This document shows, in pieces, positions 52,229 through 61,264 of a DNA stretch of 64,000 bases (its first letter is position 1; the number at the start of each line of letters is the position of its first letter). The stretch is from VAZQ01 sp963771845. GTDB lineage: Bacteria > Pseudomonadota > Alphaproteobacteria > Rhizobiales > Xanthobacteraceae. The stretch covers positions 1-64,000 of the forward strand of contig CAVYVC010000030.1 in assembly GCA_963771845.1 (NCBI GenBank), written 5' to 3'. The translations under genes were made by a program, and so were the position numbers. Under the pieces are notes generated by a model. It was not told the DNA's origin and ran no database searches. It saw nothing but the letters and a program-made list of their open reading frames with translations.

Positions 52229-53407
52229 ATGTTCGTGACCTTCTTCCATGAGCTCAAGGCTGCCGGCGTCCCCGTCACGCTGCGGGAATATCTCACGCTC
52301 ATGGAGGCCATGGACAAAGCGTTGGCCGGCCAGCGGGTAGAGGATTTCTATTATTTATCGCGAGCGGCGCTTGTGAAAGACGAGCGCAACCTGGACAAAT
52401 TCGACCGCGTCTTCGGCCATGTATTCAAAGGGCTCGCAACCATCGCCGAGGCGATCGAGGCTGACGCAATTCCAGCGGAGTGGCTGCGCAAGCTCGCGGA
52501 AAAGTATCTCACGGAGGAAGAGAAGCGCCAGATCGAGGCCATGGGAGGTCTCGACAAGCTCCTGGAAACATTGCGCCGCCGGCTGCGCGAGCAAAAAAGC
52601 CGCCACCACGGCGGCAACAAATGGATCGGCACCGCCGGCACTTCTCCTTTCGGCGCCTACGGCTACAACCCGGAAGGCGTGCGCATCGGCCAGGATACGA
52701 ACCGCAACTTCCGTGCGGTGAAGGTGTGGGATCGTCGCGAGTTCAAGGATCTCGACGACAAGGTCGAACTCGGCACGCGAAACATAAAGATGGGACTGCG
52801 CCGGCTGCGCAAGTTTGCGCGTACTGGCGCCCCCGAAGAGCTCGATCTTGACGGCACCATCAAGCGGACCGCGCACAAGGGCTATCTGGACATTCTGATG
52901 CGTCCCGTGCGGCACAATGCCGTGAAAGTCCTGTTGTTCTTCGATATCGGCGGCTCCATGGACTGGCACATCAAGGCGAGCGAGGAGTTGTTCTCGGCCG
53001 CGCGCAACGAGTTCAAGCACATGGAGCATTTCTACTTCCACAACTGCTTGTACGAGAAAGTGTGGAGAGAGAATCGGCGGCGTTGGGACGGCACGACGCC
53101 GACATGGGACGTGCTGCATAAGTATGCGCACGACTACAAGGTGATTTTTATCGGGGACGCAGCCATGTCGCCCTACGAGATCATGGTTCCGGGCGGCTCG
53201 GTCGAGCACTTCAATCCTGAAGCCGGCGCGCTCTGGATGGAGCGCGTGACGGGTACCTACCCGGCCTGCATCTGGCTTAATCCCGTGGCCGAGAACGAGT
53301 GGAACTACACGCAATCGATCGGGCTCATCCGCGAACTCATGAGCGGTCGCATGTACCCGCTTACGCTGGAGGGCCTGGACAGAGCGATGCGGGAACTGGC
53401 GCGGTAA
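52229..53407 (+). CDS. VWA-domain protein, CoxE-like
   Basis: A 392-residue cytoplasmic protein of the CoxE/YeaD2-type von Willebrand A family. It starts MFVTFFHELKAAGVPVTLRE at ATG 52229; ATG 52217 is possible. The VWA metal site is VLLFFDIGGSMDWHIKASEE (D-x-G-x-S form of MIDAS), with a later Thr/Asp region at IFIGDAAMSPYEI. The middle GNKWIGTAGTSPFGAYGYNPEGVRIGQ is highly conserved in this group. Members work with MoxR-type AAA+ ATPases in maturation or stress complexes; no such ATPase is nearby. Confidence 0.9.
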   Translation: MFVTFFHELKAAGVPVTLREYLTLMEAMDKALAGQRVEDFYYLSRAALVKDERNLDKFDRVFGHVFKGLATIAEAIEADAIPAEWLRKLAEKYLTEEEKRQIEAMGGLDKLLETLRRRLREQKSRHHGGNKWIGTAGTSPFGAYGYNPEGVRIGQDTNRNFRAVKVWDRREFKDLDDKVELGTRNIKMGLRRLRKFARTGAPEELDLDGTIKRTAHKGYLDILMRPVRHNAVKVLLFFDIGGSMDWHIKASEELFSAARNEFKHMEHFYFHNCLYEKVWRENRRRWDGTTPTWDVLHKYAHDYKVIFIGDAAMSPYEIMVPGGSVEHFNPEAGALWMERVTGTYPACIWLNPVAENEWNYTQSIGLIRELMSGRMYPLTLEGLDRAMRELAR

Positions 53408-53428
53408 ATTGTAGCCCGCATGTGCCGC

Positions 53429-53452
53429 CGGGTCGGCGCGAAGCGCCGCCCG
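53429..53452. repeat. GC-rich hairpin between convergent genes
   Basis: cggg-cggcgc (53429-53439) pairs with gcgccg-cccg (53443-53452), with one unpaired base. It lies just after the VWA gene and before the end of the lepB gene, so it may stop transcription from both sides; no T run is present. Confidence 0.6.
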
Positions 53453-53491
53453 ATGACAAGCTCCGCGAAATGCCGGGAACGGACCCGGATA

Positions 53492-54376
53492 TCACAAATT
53501 GCTCGGCGTCCCGATCCAGCGGCCCATGCGCATGAGATGACGCGAGATGGCGACGTCGGTCACGCGTCCGATCAGGTTGCCAAGCGGCACAGGGCCGTGT
53601 GCCACGCTATCTCGCGAATCGACACTGTTTGCCCGGTTGTCGCCGAGCACAAAGACATGGCCGGAAGGCACCCGCATTTCCGGCACATCATCAAAAGCGC
53701 CACCTACCCCGCTATCCTCAATGTAAGGCTCCTCCACCGCCATGCCGTTGACGATGGCGTGGCCGCGCTTGATCGCGATGCGATCGCCTTCGATCGCGAC
53801 GATTCGCTTGATGCGATGAAGCTCCGGCTGCATGGGATGTTTGTACACCGCCACTTCGCCCCGCATAGGCTTGCGTGCGTGGTAATAGGTGGCATCAGCC
53901 AGAAAATACTCACCGGTCTCGAGCGTGGGCTCCATGCTCGGGCTGTTGGCACTTAGCCACAACAGCCGCCCCGACGCGTGGGCTTGCCACGCATAAATGC
54001 AAGGGGCCGCAAATACCAAGCAGGCCATCACAAAAGCTCCGACATACATGGCCCAGTGATTTTTGTTATGGAGCGGAGACGGCGGAGCTCGGCGGGCGCG
54101 CATGACGGCGTCGGCGAGAATGTAGGTCCAGAGCCCGACCAACAGCGCAAAGCTCGTGGCAAACATCCAGAAACGCGCCAATACACCCATCATCGCGAAC
54201 ATCAGGAGGGTGTCGGCGATCAGAACGAGAACAAATAGTATAATCCCGCGACGCGCTTGGCCGATGTAGAGATGCCCGAGGCCGGGAGTAAGCACGGTGA
54301 GGAGCCCAGCCACCCAAGGCGATGGTCCGCGGTCCGCTTGCAAGCTCGCGGGGGCATAAGCGGCAATGGATGCCAT
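53492..54376 (-). CDS. lepB: Signal peptidase I with extra N-terminal membrane domain
   Basis: A 294-residue inner-membrane serine protease that removes Sec signal peptides. The catalytic Ser is Ser147 in LSANSPSMEPTLETGEYFLA and the general base Lys190 in HRIKRIVAIEGDRIAI; the later box GHVFVLGDNRANSVDSR is also intact. Unlike ordinary LepB with one or two TMs, it begins with GLLTVLTPGLGHLYIGQARRGIILF, a TM2-like P-G-x-G-x-x-Y-x-G motif, and has three more hydrophobic segments (about 44-64, 70-92 and 108-130) before the catalytic part. No rnc or lepA neighbour is present, so this is probably an accessory signal peptidase. Confidence 0.9.
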   Translation of the reverse strand: MASIAAYAPASLQADRGPSPWVAGLLTVLTPGLGHLYIGQARRGIILFVLVLIADTLLMFAMMGVLARFWMFATSFALLVGLWTYILADAVMRARRAPPSPLHNKNHWAMYVGAFVMACLVFAAPCIYAWQAHASGRLLWLSANSPSMEPTLETGEYFLADATYYHARKPMRGEVAVYKHPMQPELHRIKRIVAIEGDRIAIKRGHAIVNGMAVEEPYIEDSGVGGAFDDVPEMRVPSGHVFVLGDNRANSVDSRDSVAHGPVPLGNLIGRVTDVAISRHLMRMGRWIGTPSNL

Positions 54377-54557
54377 TAGGGTCTCCGCATAGATCGCGCC
54401 CGAATTCCAACGACTACGCGTGCCGAAGCTCAGACCACCCCTAGGCGTTTAGTCGCACGAGGCCGCCGGAGGTTCGAGCCAAAGCGAGATTTTATTTAGG
54501 CTTTTCCACCGCGAAAGGGAAAACGGCGATTTTACGGCCCAAAGTTGCGAATGACGC

Positions 54558-55013
54558 TTAGCGGCGAGCGGTGAAATAGGCGCCGCACAGGCTCATAAGG
54601 GCGGCAACGGCGAGCGCCGCCAGGCTGGCCAAGGCATTGGCGCCTGCGTCGACGCGCACCGCCCCAGCCGAAGCATGGCCGAGATCCGCCAAAAGAAACA
54701 CGATCATGGCTCCAGCGGTCCACCGCAACAGCCTCAATCGGCGCCACGGCAAAGGAAGCCGGCTCAGCGCCGCCGCCGTCACTCCGCTGACGATGAAGGC
54801 CACTCCCGCCATCGCCCACCAAGGCCCTGCGGTGCGCAATTGCATGGCGGGGGGAGACAACAAGTTCTGCCATAGGCTCACCAAATCGTAGCCAGCCCGG
54901 TTGAGATACACTTGCAACCCAATTGCCGCCATGACGCCGCAGGTAAGCGCAGTGGCATAGATGAGGGTTGCAGGCAGCGGGACTGAAGACAACTCTCGTT
55001 TGTTGTCGACCAT
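54558..55013 (-). CDS. Four-TM membrane protein of unknown function, 151 residues
   Basis: Hydrophobic segments at about residues 15-35 (LIYATALTCGVMAAIGLQVYL), 62-82 (GPWWAMAGVAFIVSGVTAAA), 95-112 (WTAGAMIVFLLADLG) and 126-147. A basic RLPLPWRRLRLLRW loop lies on the inner side. No family is recognised. It lies upstream of lepB, same strand, with a 180-base gap. A longer overlapping frame (54532-55155) has no such pattern and is judged a shadow. Confidence 0.6.
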   Translation of the reverse strand: MVDNKRELSSVPLPATLIYATALTCGVMAAIGLQVYLNRAGYDLVSLWQNLLSPPAMQLRTAGPWWAMAGVAFIVSGVTAAALSRLPLPWRRLRLLRWTAGAMIVFLLADLGHASAGAVRVDAGANALASLAALAVAALMSLCGAYFTARR

Positions 55014-55033
55014 CGTGGTGATGAGCCCGGCTC

Positions 55034-55067
55034 AAAAAAGTTTCGCCCGGGTCATGTCCCGGGCGAA
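55034..55067 (-). terminator. Rho-independent terminator for the 55091-55483 gene
   Basis: A perfect ten-base stem (55042-55051 with 55058-55067, ttcgcccggg type) and a six-base loop are followed on the minus strand by a run of six Ts (complement of 55034-55039). It lies 24 bases beyond the stop of the 130-residue secreted protein. Confidence 0.85.
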
Positions 55068-55090
55068 GGCTTTCATCAGGTGTGAATTCC

Positions 55091-55483
55091 TCAGCTGTGT
55101 CGCTCGGCCTGCCAAACCCCGGAGCAGACCCCATTACCGCCGGTCCAGGACCCACCTCCGCTGGTCGCCGCGAGTCGCCCGGTGCCGATTGCGGACTTGT
55201 CGCCCTGATTCACGTTCACGACAACCGCGCCATTCTTTCCGACTTTGCCAGTGATGTGGACCGCTGATTTTCCGGCATTGATGACATGGCCGTTGCTGAT
55301 GCGCACCGGATAGCGATAGGACGGCTCGCAAATTCCCGCCCGCGTGATGATCACGACGCTCCACAAGCCGTCATAGCTCGGCACCGCCTCAGCCGGCGCG
55401 AGTGCGGGAACCCCGGCCGCGAGCGCAATGGCCGAGCCCACGAGCAAGCCGCAACTCCAACCCAAAATACGGGAATAAGTCAT
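55091..55483 (-). CDS. Secreted hypothetical protein, 130 residues
   Basis: Signal peptide MTYSRILGWSCGLLVGSAIA, cut near AEA. The mature part VPSYDGLWSVVIITRAGICE, YRYPVRISNGHVINAGKSAV and SGGGSWTGGNGVCSGVWQAE looks like a small beta-barrel; the YDGxWSVxIxTxxGxC pattern recurs in exported proteins of Bradyrhizobium-type genomes. Two Cys could form a disulfide. The function is unknown. A strong terminator follows. Confidence 0.75.
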   Translation of the reverse strand: MTYSRILGWSCGLLVGSAIALAAGVPALAPAEAVPSYDGLWSVVIITRAGICEPSYRYPVRISNGHVINAGKSAVHITGKVGKNGAVVVNVNQGDKSAIGTGRLAATSGGGSWTGGNGVCSGVWQAERHS

Positions 55484-55723
55484 TGTAGCCCCTCCATTAT
55501 TTCCTGCCGGCGCCGACCCCTATCGGCCTCGATGCGGCAGTTTTGCGCAATGCGTTCCGCGCTACCGGGTTAGTAGCAATATGGCAGGAATTGGTTCAAA
55601 GACGGTTGACAGGGAGGGAGCGTGGCGCGGGCAAGAATCGCTATGGAGAACGCGCGGAATTCGCAGTTCGCGACGAAGCGAAAGCAGTTCCGTATCGATC
55701 AGAGCCGATCCGGAGAGCCCGTC
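55484..55723. other. Intergenic, 240 bases
   Basis: No gene seen. It must contain the promoter of the minus-strand gene starting at 55483 and the 3' flank of the patatin gene. No hairpin with a T run was found. Confidence 0.5.
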
Positions 55724-56944
55724 CTACTGCACGTTTTGTCCACGCAGCGACAGATTGGGTAGCGAGTCTCCGAAAGCAGTGCCTTTGCGGCCGGCCGCGA
55801 GCCCAAACTCGTACAGTGCCTGCATGTATTTGCCATCGAACGGCCCGCGCGACGGATAAATGAAGGACGGGTCGACATGGGCGATGCCCAGCGCGATGCC
55901 GCGGCGCTGTGCGCCCCCATAAACCAACGCAACCTCGGAACGCAGCGCCGACGTGAGCGCAACCCCAATCGAGCGGCCGAGCACGCCCGGGATATTGTGG
56001 TCCGGCATCTTGAATTCAGGGTCGAGCTTTGAATTCACGATGACGTAAAGCTGAGTGAACGGTGGCCCCGCTGGAAAGCTGGCCGAAAGCATCGATTCCG
56101 GAAGCACGAAGAAAGGTGTGGTCAGTGTTCCGTCCCCATGAATTTCGACAAACCGTTTCCCATTCGACTCCACCTCGATCCTCACGGGGGAAAAGAAACC
56201 GGGAATGCTGGACGACGCGAGCAGCACATCGCGGAACAGCTTGAGGCTCTTGTCGTCGCCCCGCGCGGCGATGGCGCCCATGTTCCAGATCACGCGGCGT
56301 CCGGCATCGAGATTGGTCGTGGCGACGAACAACCGCCGTCCGCGCGCGTGCTCAGCGGCGATCTCCGCCAACAGGATCGGACTCATCTGCTGCTCGATTT
56401 GACGCCTGAGCGGCCAATGGTCGAATAAACTATCTGAGGTCTGGCGATCCTCGAAAATGTCCGCGGCCGAGGTCGTGGTGAAATTCTTGCGGATGTCATC
56501 ATCGTGGCGCGAGCCGAGGAAAGCAAACGGTGCAATGAGTGCGCCGATGCTCGATCCTGTCACTGCCGCAAATTCGGGGCGGCTCCCCGCTTCCGTCCAC
56601 CCGGCGAGCACGCCCGCGCCATAGGCGCCGTCCGCGCCCCCGCCGGAAATCGCGAGCCAAGGCCCGCTTGCCTGCGGCAACAGGCGAGCAAAGTTCGTTG
56701 CTGAATCACCCCACGCCCGCGCGTCCGCGATGCCGGGTATTGCGGCGGCTTCATCCTCCTCGGCCGAGAACGGGGTGCGCTCCTGCTCCTCGCTTTTTGT
56801 CTCCGTCGGCGCCGGCTTTTTTTTCGCAGCTCTTTTTTTGACGACAGTGACCTGCTGTGCCAAAGCCCATTCTACTGGAGGAGCAAGCGCCAACAGAGCA
56901 CAAGCCGCCACCGCGAGCACGGGCAGCCTTGAAAAATGCGCCAT
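55724..56944 (-). CDS. Patatin-like phospholipase, exported
   Basis: A 406-residue lipid acyl hydrolase. ATG 56944 follows ggaggtgga and gives a signal peptide MAHFSRLPVLAVAACALLAL, cut near ALAQ; residues 30-65 are Lys/Glu-rich. The oxyanion motif is SGGGADGAYGAGVLAG, the nucleophile Ser is in VTGSSIGALIAPF (G-x-S-x-G), and the catalytic Asp is in IHGDGTLTTPF (D-G-T instead of D-G-A/G). It may act on phospholipids or lipid esters in the envelope. It is divergent from the Bug-type binding protein at 57134. Confidence 0.9.
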   Translation of the reverse strand: MAHFSRLPVLAVAACALLALAPPVEWALAQQVTVVKKRAAKKKPAPTETKSEEQERTPFSAEEDEAAAIPGIADARAWGDSATNFARLLPQASGPWLAISGGGADGAYGAGVLAGWTEAGSRPEFAAVTGSSIGALIAPFAFLGSRHDDDIRKNFTTTSAADIFEDRQTSDSLFDHWPLRRQIEQQMSPILLAEIAAEHARGRRLFVATTNLDAGRRVIWNMGAIAARGDDKSLKLFRDVLLASSSIPGFFSPVRIEVESNGKRFVEIHGDGTLTTPFFVLPESMLSASFPAGPPFTQLYVIVNSKLDPEFKMPDHNIPGVLGRSIGVALTSALRSEVALVYGGAQRRGIALGIAHVDPSFIYPSRGPFDGKYMQALYEFGLAAGRKGTAFGDSLPNLSLRGQNVQ

Positions 56945-57133
56945 TCCACCTCCGATCAGTCCGGCGCCCAATGCGACGCGAATCCAGCATTTGTGGGGCA
57001 GCGCCTGCGCGCCCGGCAACGGTTGTGACCGCCGATCGTTTTGTTCATGATGGCGCACGCGACGGGATCACCACGGAGGCCCGTCCGCGAGCGACCGGCC
57101 AGCCGCAAGGCTCGTCGTTGAAGATCGGACCGT

Positions 57134-58147
57134 ATGATGGGCAGGGTGGTCGTGAACTGTTTTGATTTCAAGGCTCGGCTTCATCAATTGCCGACCGGCC
57201 TCGCCGTCGCGCTTGCGATCGTGCTTGGCATAGCTACGCGGGCGCAAGCAAACGACTATCCCAGCCACCCGGTCAAAATCATTGTGCCGTTTCCGGCCGG
57301 CGGCACAGCCGACGTCATGCCGCGCATCTTTACCGATTGGCTTTCCAGCAAATGGGGCCATCCGATCGTCATCGAGAACCGCAGTGGCGCGGGCGGCAAT
57401 GTCGGTGCTGAAGCGGTCGCCAGGGCTGAGCCCGACGGTTATACGCTTCTTGCCGCGCCGCCGCCCCCGCTGGTGATCAATCAAAATCTCTATCCGAAGC
57501 TCGGTTTCGATCCGTCCCAGTTCTCTCCCATCATTGTGTTGGGCCGCGTGCCGAACGCGCTGGTGGTCAACCCGAAACGGTCAGAGAACAGCGTTGCCGA
57601 ACTGATTGCCGCGGCGAAGACTGATCCCGGCAAGCTGACATGCGCGACCCAGGGCAATGGAACGACCTCCCATCTGACATCGGAGATGTTTCAGATGATG
57701 GCGAAGATCAAATTTCAGCAGGTGCCCTATCGCGGGTCGGCCCCCGCCCTGACCGACCTCGTCGCGGGCAGTGTCGATTTGATGTTTGACAATCTCGGCG
57801 TGGCGCTGCCGCTGGTGAAAGGCGGGCAACTCAAGCTGCTTGCGGTGGCCTCGGCCCAGCCGATCGCTACGCTTGCCGGTGTGCCCACGATCGCGCAGAC
57901 GCTACCCGGGTTCGAATCCGTAACGTGGTTCGCCCTGGTCGCGCCTCCAAATACGCCGAAAGAGATCGTTGAGAAAATAAACGCTGATATCAATGAGGCA
58001 TTACACCAGCCGGACATTCTTGCGCGGCTTGTCCAGCTTTCGGCGCAGCCGGTCGGGGGAACGGTCGACGAAACGGCGGCCTATATGCGCGCAGAGGTCG
58101 AACGCTGGCACGCCGTCATCAAGGCTGCCAATGTGAGGCTTGAGTGA
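57134..58147 (+). CDS. Bug/TctC-family tripartite transporter substrate-binding protein
   Basis: A 337-residue periplasmic binding protein. The signal peptide region (LPTGLAVALAIVLGIATRAQA) precedes NDYPSHPVKIIVPFPAGGTADVMPR, the hallmark of Bug proteins, then NRSGAGGNVGAEAVARAEPDG, SHLTSEMFQMMAKIKFQ and VPYRGSAPALTDLVAGSVDLMFD. No TctA or TctB membrane component is present. It directly precedes the two Rieske-oxygenase genes on the same strand (22 bases to the alpha subunit ATG), so its ligand is probably the oxygenase substrate, likely an aromatic or heterocyclic carboxylate. Confidence 0.92.
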   Translation: MMGRVVVNCFDFKARLHQLPTGLAVALAIVLGIATRAQANDYPSHPVKIIVPFPAGGTADVMPRIFTDWLSSKWGHPIVIENRSGAGGNVGAEAVARAEPDGYTLLAAPPPPLVINQNLYPKLGFDPSQFSPIIVLGRVPNALVVNPKRSENSVAELIAAAKTDPGKLTCATQGNGTTSHLTSEMFQMMAKIKFQQVPYRGSAPALTDLVAGSVDLMFDNLGVALPLVKGGQLKLLAVASAQPIATLAGVPTIAQTLPGFESVTWFALVAPPNTPKEIVEKINADINEALHQPDILARLVQLSAQPVGGTVDETAAYMRAEVERWHAVIKAANVRLE

Positions 58148-58169
58148 CGAATCGCACGCGAGGAATCGG

Positions 58170-59402
58170 ATGAGGAGCGCGGGCAACGTGCGGCACTGGC
58201 CGGCGGAGGGACTGACCCGGGTGCCCTACTGGGTCTATTGCGACAGCGATCTCCTCGAGCAGGAGCAGGAGCGCATCTTTGCGGGCGCGACATGGAGCTT
58301 TCTTTGTCTTGCAGCCGATCTGCCCGCTCCGAACACCTATTGCCGCTCCAATCTCGGGACGATGTCCGTGGTTGTGACCCGTGATCAGGCGGGCGGTCTG
58401 CATGCGTTCGAGAATCGCTGCGCGCATCGCGGATCTCTGTTGGTGCTGAGTGAAAAGGGGGAAGCGCGCGACATCACCTGCGTCTACCACAACTGGTGCT
58501 ACGATCTCGCCGGAAACCTCACCGCAGTGGCTTTTCGCAAGGGCTTGGGCGGCAAGGGAGGCATGCCTGCCGACTGCCGGCCGGAAGCTCACGGCCCGCG
58601 CAAGCTGCGCCTGCAAGTTCTTTGTGGTCTCGTGTTCGGCACGCTATCGGCTCAGACACCCCCGCTCGAGCGGTATCTGGGCCCTGACATTCTCGCGCGC
58701 ATAAAGCGCGTCATGCGAGAGCCGGTGAAGCTGCTCGGCAGCTATTCACAAATGCTGCCGAGCAACTGGAAGCTGTACATGGAGAATGTGAAGGACAGCT
58801 ATCACGCAAGTCTGTTGCACACCTTCTTCACCACCTTTCGCCTCAACCGGCTATCCCAGAAAGGCGCCATCGTCGTGAGCGAATGCGGCGGCCATCACGT
58901 GAGCTATTCGCTCGCAGCCGACAGTGGCGGAAAAGAATATGAGCAGGCCGGCATGCGTTCCGCCCAAGAAGGATTCGGCCTGGAAGATCCGACGCTGCTG
59001 GACTCGGTCGATGAATTCGGGGACGGCATTGGGCTGCAAATTCTTTCCGTGTTCCCGAATTTCGTTCTGCAGCAGACGCGCAACAGTCTCGCTGTCCGGC
59101 GGCTAGTGCCGCAGGGCTTGCAAAAATCCGAGCTGGTGTGGACCTGCTTCGGGTTCACGCTCGACGATGAGGAAATGACCGAGCGCCGCCTGCGGCAAGC
59201 AAATCTGATTGGGCCGGCAGGCTACATTTCCATGGAGGACGGCGCCGCGCCCTCCTTCGTGCAGCGCGCCGTTGCAACGGCCCCCGATCTAGTCTCGGTG
59301 GTCGAAATGGGAGGCGCCGACACCACTTCGCAAGACAATCGCGTCACGGAAGCCGCGGTACGCGGCTTCTGGAAAAGCTATCGCGAGCACATGCAGCTTT
59401 GA
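58170..59402 (+). CDS. Rieske non-haem iron oxygenase, alpha (large) subunit
   Basis: About 410 residues. ATG 58170 follows gaggaatcgg; a TTG at 58140 overlapping the previous stop is the alternative. The Rieske cluster ligands are CAHRG and CVYHNW, spaced as C-x-H...C-x2-H. The mononuclear iron site reads ENVKDSYHASLLHTFF with Asp-x2-His-x4-His. The C-terminal catalytic domain ends EAAVRGFWKSYREHM. It hydroxylates an aromatic ring using electrons from a ferredoxin and reductase; neither gene is in this block, but a fitting pair lies at 39767-41148. Together with the small subunit it forms the oxygenase. Confidence 0.94.
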   Translation: MRSAGNVRHWPAEGLTRVPYWVYCDSDLLEQEQERIFAGATWSFLCLAADLPAPNTYCRSNLGTMSVVVTRDQAGGLHAFENRCAHRGSLLVLSEKGEARDITCVYHNWCYDLAGNLTAVAFRKGLGGKGGMPADCRPEAHGPRKLRLQVLCGLVFGTLSAQTPPLERYLGPDILARIKRVMREPVKLLGSYSQMLPSNWKLYMENVKDSYHASLLHTFFTTFRLNRLSQKGAIVVSECGGHHVSYSLAADSGGKEYEQAGMRSAQEGFGLEDPTLLDSVDEFGDGIGLQILSVFPNFVLQQTRNSLAVRRLVPQGLQKSELVWTCFGFTLDDEEMTERRLRQANLIGPAGYISMEDGAAPSFVQRAVATAPDLVSVVEMGGADTTSQDNRVTEAAVRGFWKSYREHMQL

Positions 59403-59461
59403 ACTTTGCAGCCTGAACCTGGCTTTGTGAACGGCGCCCGAGCACGTCCAAGCTTGCAAGC

Positions 59462-59938
59462 ATGAACATCGATCTGCAGCTCAGGATCCAGAACCTTAAT
59501 GCGCGGTACGTCGAGACAATTGACGAAAACAAGTTGGAGCTTTGGCCGGACCTGTTCACGGCCGAAGGCTGCTATCGCGTAACCACAGCCGAGAATTTTG
59601 AACGGGGTCTACCGCTGGCGCTGATCTATGCGAGCTCGCGCGCTATGCTGCGTGACCGGGTTCGCTCGTTGCGCGAGGCGAATGTCTATGAGGCGCAACG
59701 TTACCGTCACGTTATCGGCCCTGCCCTCATCGGCGCCGAGCACGACGGGCAAGTACAGGCGCAGACGAGCTTCATGGTGGCGCGCATCATGCATACCGGC
59801 GAGGTGACACTGTTTGCGACGGGATGCTACCGGGACCGCGTGGTCTTGGGTGCACCCGACGCCGAGTCGCGCTTCGCCGAGAAAATCGTGATCCTCGACA
59901 GCCGCTTAATCGACACGCTGCTTGCCATCCCGCTGTAG
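59462..59938 (+). CDS. Ring-hydroxylating oxygenase, beta (small) subunit
   Basis: A 158-residue protein of the SnoaL-like small-subunit family: QLRIQNLNARYVETIDENKLELWPDLF, YASSRAMLRDRVRSLREANV and RYRHVIGPALIG, then DSRLIDTLLAIPL at the end. It packs with the Rieske alpha subunit as alpha3beta3. It starts 59 bases after the alpha subunit stop. The order TctC-alpha-beta-MFS is consistent with one transcript. Confidence 0.92.
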   Translation: MNIDLQLRIQNLNARYVETIDENKLELWPDLFTAEGCYRVTTAENFERGLPLALIYASSRAMLRDRVRSLREANVYEAQRYRHVIGPALIGAEHDGQVQAQTSFMVARIMHTGEVTLFATGCYRDRVVLGAPDAESRFAEKIVILDSRLIDTLLAIPL

Positions 59939-59953
59939 CGTGCTTTCGAGCTG

Positions 59954-61186
59954 ATGCCCGTCTCTCCGCTTTCCTCCTCGCAGGGCCTGATCCAGCAACG
60001 CTCGTTCGTGCTGTTCTGGTGCGCCCGCACCTTCAGCAACGGAGCGTTCATGATGCAGGGCGTTGCGATCGCCTGGCAGATTTACGATCGCACCAATGAT
60101 CCGCTCGATCTCGGGCTTGTCGGCCTCGTTCAGTTCTTCCCGCTTGTGCTTTTGTCGGTGGTGATCGGTCAGGTTGCAGACCGGTTCGACCGGCGGGTCA
60201 TTGCTGCGACTTGTCAGCTCGCGAAAGCGCTTGCGGCGCTCGCGCTTGCTCTCGGCAGTGCAAAAGGCTGGCTCAGCCGCGACAGCATGCTGATCATCCT
60301 GTTCCTCTCAGCGAGCGCGCGGGCGTTCGAGATGCCTGCAATGCAGGGTCTGCTGCCCGTGCTTGTCCCCATCACGCTGCTGCCGCGCGCCATCGCTGCC
60401 TCTGCAAGCGCGCAGCAGACAGCGGTGATATGTGGCCCGTCCATTGGCGGGCTGCTCTACGCGTTTGGGTCCGCGGCGGTTTACCTGACGTGCACGGTCA
60501 TCTTCATCGCCGCGACCGTTTTGATCAGCCTGACCCATACCCGTGCGCGAAGCAAAGAGCATAAGCCGTTCAACGCCGAAACCATGTTTGCGGGTTTCGC
60601 CTATATCTGGAGTCGGCCCGTGCTCCTGGGGGCGATCTCGCTCGATTTGTTTGCCGTCCTGCTGGGAGGGGTGACGGCGCTCCTGCCCATTTATGCCCGA
60701 GACATCTTGCTGGCCGGCCCCTGGGCGCTCGGGGTTTTGCGTTCGGCGCCGGCGGTCGGCGCACTCGCTGCATCGATTGTCCTTACTCGGTTCGGGATCG
60801 GCGGGCGTGCCGGGACGATCATGTTCGCGGCAGTCGGAATATTCGGCGTAGCGAGCCTTCTGTTTGCGGTGTCAACCTCAATCGTGACTTCGTTTCTGGC
60901 GCTCGCGATCTACGGCGCCTCAGACGCGGTCAGCGTCGTCATCCGCCAGTCGCTCGTTCAGCTGCGCACGCCTTATGAAATGCTTGGCCGCGTTCTCGCC
61001 GTGAACTCGATGTTCACCGGGTCCTCCGGGTCGCTCGGGGAATTTCGCGCCGGTACTGTTGCAGCCTGGCTGGGCGCCGTGCCGTCTGCTCTGATTGGCG
61101 GGCTCGGCGCAATTGCCGTGATGCTGGTCTGGATGGGGGCGTTCCCGCAGTTGCGCCGGGTCGACAAGCTTGGTCCTGAATTGTAG
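59954..61186 (+). CDS. MFS transporter (MFS_3 / EntS-like)
   Basis: A 410-residue transporter with about twelve hydrophobic segments. SFVLFWCARTFSNGAFMMQG, then GVAIAWQIYDRTNDPLDLGLVG and VIGQVADRFDRRVIAATCQ are typical of the MFS_3 group, known mainly from exporters such as EntS. It starts 16 bases after the oxygenase small subunit, so it is the last gene of the same cluster and may export a product or take up the substrate. Confidence 0.9.
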   Translation: MPVSPLSSSQGLIQQRSFVLFWCARTFSNGAFMMQGVAIAWQIYDRTNDPLDLGLVGLVQFFPLVLLSVVIGQVADRFDRRVIAATCQLAKALAALALALGSAKGWLSRDSMLIILFLSASARAFEMPAMQGLLPVLVPITLLPRAIAASASAQQTAVICGPSIGGLLYAFGSAAVYLTCTVIFIAATVLISLTHTRARSKEHKPFNAETMFAGFAYIWSRPVLLGAISLDLFAVLLGGVTALLPIYARDILLAGPWALGVLRSAPAVGALAASIVLTRFGIGGRAGTIMFAAVGIFGVASLLFAVSTSIVTSFLALAIYGASDAVSVVIRQSLVQLRTPYEMLGRVLAVNSMFTGSSGSLGEFRAGTVAAWLGAVPSALIGGLGAIAVMLVWMGAFPQLRRVDKLGPEL

Positions 61187-61191
61187 CCGGC

Positions 61192-61233
61192 ATGAGCCAC
61201 CGGGCGGCGCATCGCGCCGACCCGGTGGCTCAT
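61192..61233. repeat. Long perfect hairpin of REP-like type between convergent genes
   Basis: atgagccaccggg (61192-61204) and cccggtggctcat (61221-61233) are exact inverse copies over 13 bases, with a further cggcgc/gcgccg inner stem. It follows the MFS gene and precedes the end of the uspA-like gene. Confidence 0.8.
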
Positions 61234-61264
61234 CCGGGCTGCGCCGCCTCGGAGTATTGAGTAC

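Noticed and set aside
54532..55155. Longer minus-strand frame overlapping the four-TM protein
   Set aside because: Its translation lacks hydrophobic segments or any family pattern, while the 54558-55013 frame has four clear membrane helices.
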